Source: an uncultured Actinomyces sp. (GTDB taxonomy: Bacteria; Actinomycetota; Actinomycetes; Actinomycetales; Actinomycetaceae). Taken from it: 7,447 bases of DNA. Positions 4,620-7,447 of this stretch are shown piece after piece (position 1 is the first letter of the stretch; each line of letters starts with the position of its first letter). A program made the position numbers and the translations under genes. Where the stretch lies: contig USPB01000098.1 in NCBI GenBank assembly GCA_900556405.1, forward strand, positions 1 through 7,447, given 5' to 3'. Under the pieces are notes generated by a model. The model was not told where the DNA came from and ran no database searches. It was given only the letters and a program-made list of their open reading frames with translations.

Positions 4620-5801
4620 ATGACCTCCCCGAAGAGCCCCCTCGAACTGGCGGCCTTGGCCACCGCCGCCGTCCCCGGCATGCGCGTCACCGCCCTGCGC
4701 CCGCCCTCCTACAGCGACGAGCTCTCTACCGTGACCGGCATCGAAGATGCCGCAGGCAACCGCTGGATCGTCACCTGCCCCCACGAGGAGGTCTCAGGCC
4801 CCGCCCTCGAAGCGACCTCCGGAATCCTCGACCGCCTCGGGCAGGCACACGACCACGACTACATCCCCTTCGACGTGCCCCGGCTGGCCGGGCAGGCCAA
4901 GCTTGCACATGGCGGAAGCGTCTACGTCCACCGCGATCCGGGCGGCGCCGCCCCCACGGACGAGGACCTCGACACCGACCCACTCCTGCCCGCCTCTCTC
5001 GGACGCGCCCTCGCAGCCCTCCACAACCTCCCCGAGACCGTGTTTTCCGCGATCGGACTGCCCACCTACACGGCCATCGAATGCCGCGACCGCAACCTCG
5101 CCCTCCTCGACGAGGCCGCCCGCAAGGTCACCATTCCCGCCGCCCTGTGGAGCCGCTGGGAAGCCGCCCTCGAAGACGTCTCCCTCTGGCGCTTCCCCGC
5201 CGCCCCCGTCCACGGCGACATCCAAGAACACTGCCTGTCCGTCAAACGCGGTTCACTCCTCGCCATCGGCGGTTGGACCAGCGCGCACGTGGGCGACCCC
5301 GCCCTCGACATCGCGTGGATCCAGGCCACCGCATCCGACGCATTCCTCGAACGCTTCCGCGAAACCTACGGCCACGAGCGCCGCGCCACCGACCTGCACG
5401 TCTTTACGCGAGCACAGCTCATGAGCGAGATCGCCCTCGTCCGCTGGCTCGTCCACGGCCTCCACGCCGAAGACGCTTCCGTCATCGACGAGGCACGTGC
5501 CATGCTCGACGACCTCGCCAAGGACCTCGACGGAGAACCCCTCCTGCCCTCGCACGCATCCGCGATGGGGGCCCGCATCTCCCTGACCCCCATCGAGTCC
5601 CCCTCCGCCTCGCCGATCGAGGCCTCGGAACCCACGCCGAGCGCGCCGGACGAAGCCGACGAGGACGCCTCCGGCGAACCCACCGTCCCCGTCTCGCGCC
5701 CCGCCTCCGCACTCAGGCGCAAGCTCGCACAAGGCGAAGTCGACCCCGCAGCACCCACCGAGCGCCTCAGCCTCGGCCCCGACGGCACGCTGGCGCGCTA
5801 A
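4620..5801 (+). CDS. APH-like phosphotransferase-fold protein with degenerate active site and acidic tail
   Basis: The protein is 393 aa. The middle resembles the aminoglycoside/macrolide phosphotransferase (APH, PF01636) fold: PVHGDIQEHCLSV (197-208) corresponds to the catalytic HGD loop with Asp200, and LAIGGWTSAHVGDPALDIAW (214-233) to the segment usually read as VIDWxxxxxGDPxxDLA. The Asp normally before Trp, which binds metal, is Gly218 here, and the usual Asn after HGD is Cys205. The GDP and a later Asp are kept. It may therefore be a weak kinase, a pseudokinase, or a subfamily with altered chemistry. Substrate is unknown, and antibiotic resistance should not be assumed. About 80 C-terminal residues (310-393) are rich in Pro, Ser, Glu and Asp and look disordered. 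It is transcribed divergently from the tad operon and alone; a leaderless start at 4620 is likely. Confidence 0.8.
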   Translation: MTSPKSPLELAALATAAVPGMRVTALRPPSYSDELSTVTGIEDAAGNRWIVTCPHEEVSGPALEATSGILDRLGQAHDHDYIPFDVPRLAGQAKLAHGGSVYVHRDPGGAAPTDEDLDTDPLLPASLGRALAALHNLPETVFSAIGLPTYTAIECRDRNLALLDEAARKVTIPAALWSRWEAALEDVSLWRFPAAPVHGDIQEHCLSVKRGSLLAIGGWTSAHVGDPALDIAWIQATASDAFLERFRETYGHERRATDLHVFTRAQLMSEIALVRWLVHGLHAEDASVIDEARAMLDDLAKDLDGEPLLPSHASAMGARISLTPIESPSASPIEASEPTPSAPDEADEDASGEPTVPVSRPASALRRKLAQGEVDPAAPTERLSLGPDGTLAR

Positions 5802-5833
5802 CCGCGCCGCGCCGAGCGCGGACCACCCGCCCG

Positions 5834-5843
5834 GGAGCGCTCC
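5834..5843. repeat. Perfect 10-base palindrome in the convergent gap
   Basis: GGAGCGCTCC is a perfect palindrome between the APH-like gene and the terminator hairpin. With GC content this high, a 10-base palindrome is only weak evidence of a binding site. The rest of 5802-5855 holds no gene and only a small CCGCGC/GCGCGG hairpin (5802-5821). Confidence 0.25.
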
Positions 5844-5855
5844 GACGTCACAAAC

Positions 5856-5889
5856 CGGGGCCCGCCAGGTTTCCACCTGACGGGCCCCG
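5856..5889. terminator. Hairpin terminator shared by two convergent genes
   Basis: CGGGGCCCGCCAGGT (5856-5870) and ACCTGACGGGCCCCG (5875-5889) form a 15-pair stem with one mismatch and a TTCC loop. It lies between the end of the plus-strand APH-like gene and the end of the minus-strand DUF2304 gene, so it can serve both. Flanking T tracts are poor: on the minus strand the hairpin is followed by GTTTGTG, on the plus strand by ACCTCGTTG. This is common for actinobacterial terminators. Confidence 0.75.
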
Positions 5890-5919
5890 ACCTCGTTGAT
5901 CGTTGCAACAGTGCACGCC

Positions 5920-6312
5920 TCAGCGGGAGCGATCATCCCCCTGCCGCGATGCCTCGAGAGCATCAACGCGGCGCCGCAGATCCTCGATCTGGAGGCGCAA
6001 GATCGCAGCCTCCTCCGTCAGGCGACGGCGATCCTCATCCGAACGCGACAGATCCACCGAAAAACGCAGCGACAGCAGCAGCAACACCACGCCGGCCACA
6101 AAGTAGCCCAAGTTCAGCGGAACAACGACACCCAGCTGCATCGCCGTCCACTTCAGTGTCTGCGGGAAAATGGAGAGCAGCGCAGTGAAGAACGCGATGC
6201 AATACCACCACAGACCGTAGCGCTCCTTCAGACCCGAGTTACGCATCTTGACGAACACCATCACCAAGATGATGATCGCGAACACCAGTCCAAGCACATA
6301 GGTGGGGCTCAT
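5920..6312 (-). CDS. DUF2304 membrane protein, likely partner of the GT2 enzyme
   Basis: The protein is 130 aa and matches the DUF2304 family (PF10066): membrane helices at about 4-21, 35-51 and 60-83, with the family-like segment LKERYGLWW (28-36) between the first two. The C-terminal 45 residues (RSDEDRRRLTEEAAILRLQIEDL and onward) are highly charged with heptad spacing, suggesting a cytoplasmic coiled coil. The ATG at 6312 overlaps the GT2 stop as ATGA and has a GGAGGAG site 5 bases upstream, so the two are translated together. Streptococcal GacJ, a small DUF2304 membrane protein, binds and stimulates the GT2 enzyme GacI, which makes undecaprenyl-phosphate-GlcNAc. A similar helper and membrane-anchor role is inferred here because the neighbouring GT2 has no membrane helices. 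It is the last gene of its operon. Confidence 0.92.
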   Translation of the reverse strand: MSPTYVLGLVFAIIILVMVFVKMRNSGLKERYGLWWYCIAFFTALLSIFPQTLKWTAMQLGVVVPLNLGYFVAGVVLLLLSLRFSVDLSRSDEDRRRLTEEAAILRLQIEDLRRRVDALEASRQGDDRSR

Positions 6313-7064
6313 GCGTTCTCCTCCGGCGCCTGGGCGACCTTCTCACCGGGGCGCGAGAGAGAAACCGCGAGGGCCATCGTCGCACGCACCAGGAACAGCG
6401 CCGATTTGATCGGATTATGCGAGGGCTCCCCGCCGGCCCGCGGGTGCATCTGCACGCCAACTTCACGCACGACCAGGTGCGAGCGCGCCGCAATGACGAG
6501 CGCACCAATCGTGTCCCCCAGGTACTCAGCCGGGTAATTGTGCGCAAACAGGGCCAGCGCCCGGGGACCGTAGAGCTTAAACCCGCTGGTCGTATCGCTC
6601 AGGTGGGTCTTGCACACGCGCGAGAGGATCAACGAGAAGAGGTTCATTGCCCACTTACGAGGACCCCGCGCACGATAGTCACCCTTGCCCGCAAAACGCG
6701 AACCGATCACGACGTCCGCATGCTCGCGCGAAGCCGTCTCGATCAGGGTCTCAATCTCGCGCGGATCATGCTGGCCATCCGCGTCGAGCTGACACGCGTA
6801 CTCGTACCCCATGCGCTGGGCGTACTGGAAGCCGGCACGCATGGCGCCGCCAACACCCAGGTTGAGGGGCAGGTCAAGGACGGCGACGCCCGCGGCGCGC
6901 GCGATATCGGCGGTCGCATCCGTCGACCCGTCGGAGACCACGAGAATGTCCGCAAAAGAAGGCTTCTCAACCTTCACCATCTCGAGGACATCACCGAGCA
7001 CCTCCTCCTCGTTCCACGCAGGGATAACGATGAGCAGGCGGGATTGAGCGCTGGGACGGCTCAC
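6309..7064 (-). CDS. GT2-family glycosyltransferase (lipid-phosphate sugar synthase type)
   Basis: The protein is 251 aa and has a GT-A fold related to dolichyl-phosphate mannose synthase and GacI-like enzymes. Visible motifs are LIVIPAWNEEEVLGDVL (11-27, nucleotide-sugar binding start), VVSDGSTDAT (42-51), NLGVGGAMRAG (68-78), the metal-binding LDADGQHDP (93-101), SDTTSGFKLYGPRAL (156-170) and HPRAGGEPSHNPIKSA (207-222). No transmembrane segment follows the catalytic domain, unlike larger relatives. It probably moves a sugar from a nucleotide donor to polyprenyl phosphate at the cytoplasmic membrane face, for later transfer to an envelope polysaccharide; donor identity cannot be read from the sequence. 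The GTG at 7064 follows the rmlA stop with no gap and has GAGGGG 6 bases upstream. It overlaps the DUF2304 gene by 4 bases. Confidence 0.94.
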   Translation of the reverse strand: MSRPSAQSRLLIVIPAWNEEEVLGDVLEMVKVEKPSFADILVVSDGSTDATADIARAAGVAVLDLPLNLGVGGAMRAGFQYAQRMGYEYACQLDADGQHDPREIETLIETASREHADVVIGSRFAGKGDYRARGPRKWAMNLFSLILSRVCKTHLSDTTSGFKLYGPRALALFAHNYPAEYLGDTIGALVIAARSHLVVREVGVQMHPRAGGEPSHNPIKSALFLVRATMALAVSLSRPGEKVAQAPEENA

Positions 7065-7447
7065 TCAGTGCCCCTCGCGCTCAAGCAGCTCAAGCAGGTA
7101 CGCACCGTAGCCGGACTTCACCAGGGGTTCGGCGCGCTGGCGCAGGCCCTCGTCGTCAATGAAGCCCATGCGCCACGCGACCTCCTCGGGGGCGCCGATC
7201 TTCATGCCCTGGCGGGCCTCAACCGTGCGCACGAAAGCCGTGGCGTCAGCGAGCGAGTCGAACGTGCCCGTGTCCAGCCACGCGGTGCCGCGCGGGAGGA
7301 CCTCGACCTTGAGCTTGCCAGCCTCGAGGTAGGAGCGGTTCACGTCGGTAATCTCGTACTCGCCGCGCGCACTCGGCTTGAGGTTACGGGCAATCTCAAC
7401 CACGTCGTTGTCGTAGAAGTACAGGCCGGGCACCGCGTAGTTCGACT
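7065..7447 (-). CDS. rmlA: Glucose-1-phosphate thymidylyltransferase, C-terminal part (5' end beyond window)
   Basis: About 127 residues of the C-terminal part of RmlA/RfbA are present; the family is about 290 aa, so more than half lies beyond the right edge. RmlA joins glucose-1-phosphate and dTTP to make dTDP-glucose, the first step to dTDP-rhamnose. Recognisable segments include NYAVPGLYFYDNDVVEIA, LKPSARGEYEITDVNRSYL, and PRGTAWLDTGTFDSLADA, the last containing the conserved Trp-Leu-Asp-Thr-Gly. The terminal IGAPEEVAWRMGFID and SGYGAYLLELL match the C-terminal helices. The visible part has no frameshift or internal stop. It is followed directly by the GT2 gene, which links nucleotide-sugar supply to envelope glycan assembly. 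Confidence 0.96.
   Translation of the reverse strand, partial: SNYAVPGLYFYDNDVVEIARNLKPSARGEYEITDVNRSYLEAGKLKVEVLPRGTAWLDTGTFDSLADATAFVRTVEARQGMKIGAPEEVAWRMGFIDDEGLRQRAEPLVKSGYGAYLLELLEREGH

Noticed and set aside
5081..5899. 272-codon plus-strand frame overlapping the APH-like gene
   Set aside because: The product is almost entirely Arg/Pro repeats, the typical +1 frame of a GC-rich gene. The APH-like frame has family motifs.
5253..5966. 237-codon minus-strand Gly/Val-rich frame opposite the APH-like gene
   Set aside because: It runs through the terminator hairpin and into the DUF2304 gene, has no family match that I can see, and is composition-driven.
6060..6095. CAG/CAA-rich run resembling a microsatellite
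   Set aside because: On the coding strand it encodes the Leu-rich third membrane helix of the DUF2304 protein. The repetition is explained by Leu codons.
1..7447. CRISPR arrays, tRNA or rRNA genes, insertion sequences, toxin-antitoxin pairs
   Set aside because: I looked for regularly spaced repeats, terminal inverted repeats, transposase motifs and cloverleaf signals and found none. Nearly all of the window is accounted for by coding sequence.

Overview
The window is uniformly GC-rich, uses many GTG starts and packs genes with overlapping stops and starts. This, together with the pilus-gene subfamily present, points to a high-GC Gram-positive (Actinomycetota), perhaps Actinomycetaceae. The genus-level guess is inference only.

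Region 1 (111-4475, minus strand) is a compact seven-gene tad/Flp-type secretion and pilus operon, read from right to left: tadA/cpaF ATPase, tadB, tadC, a 56-residue Flp-like pilin, and three consecutive TadE/TadG-like pseudopilins. All junctions overlap by 4 to 29 bases except tadC to the small pilin, which has a 16-base gap carrying a doubled Shine-Dalgarno. TadA would power an inner-membrane platform of TadB and TadC that assembles the small pilin and pseudopilins into a surface fibre or secretion apparatus. No CpaE/TadZ-like localisation ATPase, CpaB/SAF protein or prepilin peptidase lies in the window, so these must be elsewhere if the system works. At the extreme left (1-38) another minus-strand gene probably begins.

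Region 2 (4476-4619) is a 144-base divergent promoter region. It holds a candidate tadA promoter, a G-quadruplex-capable G-rich tract, and a -10 box placed for leaderless transcription of the gene to the right.

Region 3 (4620-5801, plus strand) encodes an APH-like protein with a kinase fold. It keeps the HGD motif but lacks the usual second metal-binding Asp, and it ends in a long acidic, Pro/Ser-rich tail.

Region 4 (5802-5919) is a short convergent gap with a strong hairpin, probably a shared terminator.

Region 5 (5920-7447, minus strand) is the end of a wall-polysaccharide operon: the C-terminal part of rmlA (dTDP-glucose synthesis), a GT2 glycosyltransferase without membrane anchors, and a DUF2304 membrane protein. 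The GT2/DUF2304 pair resembles the streptococcal GacI/GacJ arrangement, so the operon probably makes nucleotide sugar and lipid-linked sugar for a rhamnose-type or related cell-envelope glycan.

Most of the window is recognisable. The less ordinary points are the unusual pilin-processing motifs, the degenerate kinase motif, the divergent promoter architecture and the GT2/DUF2304 pair. I do not see a clearly new system.
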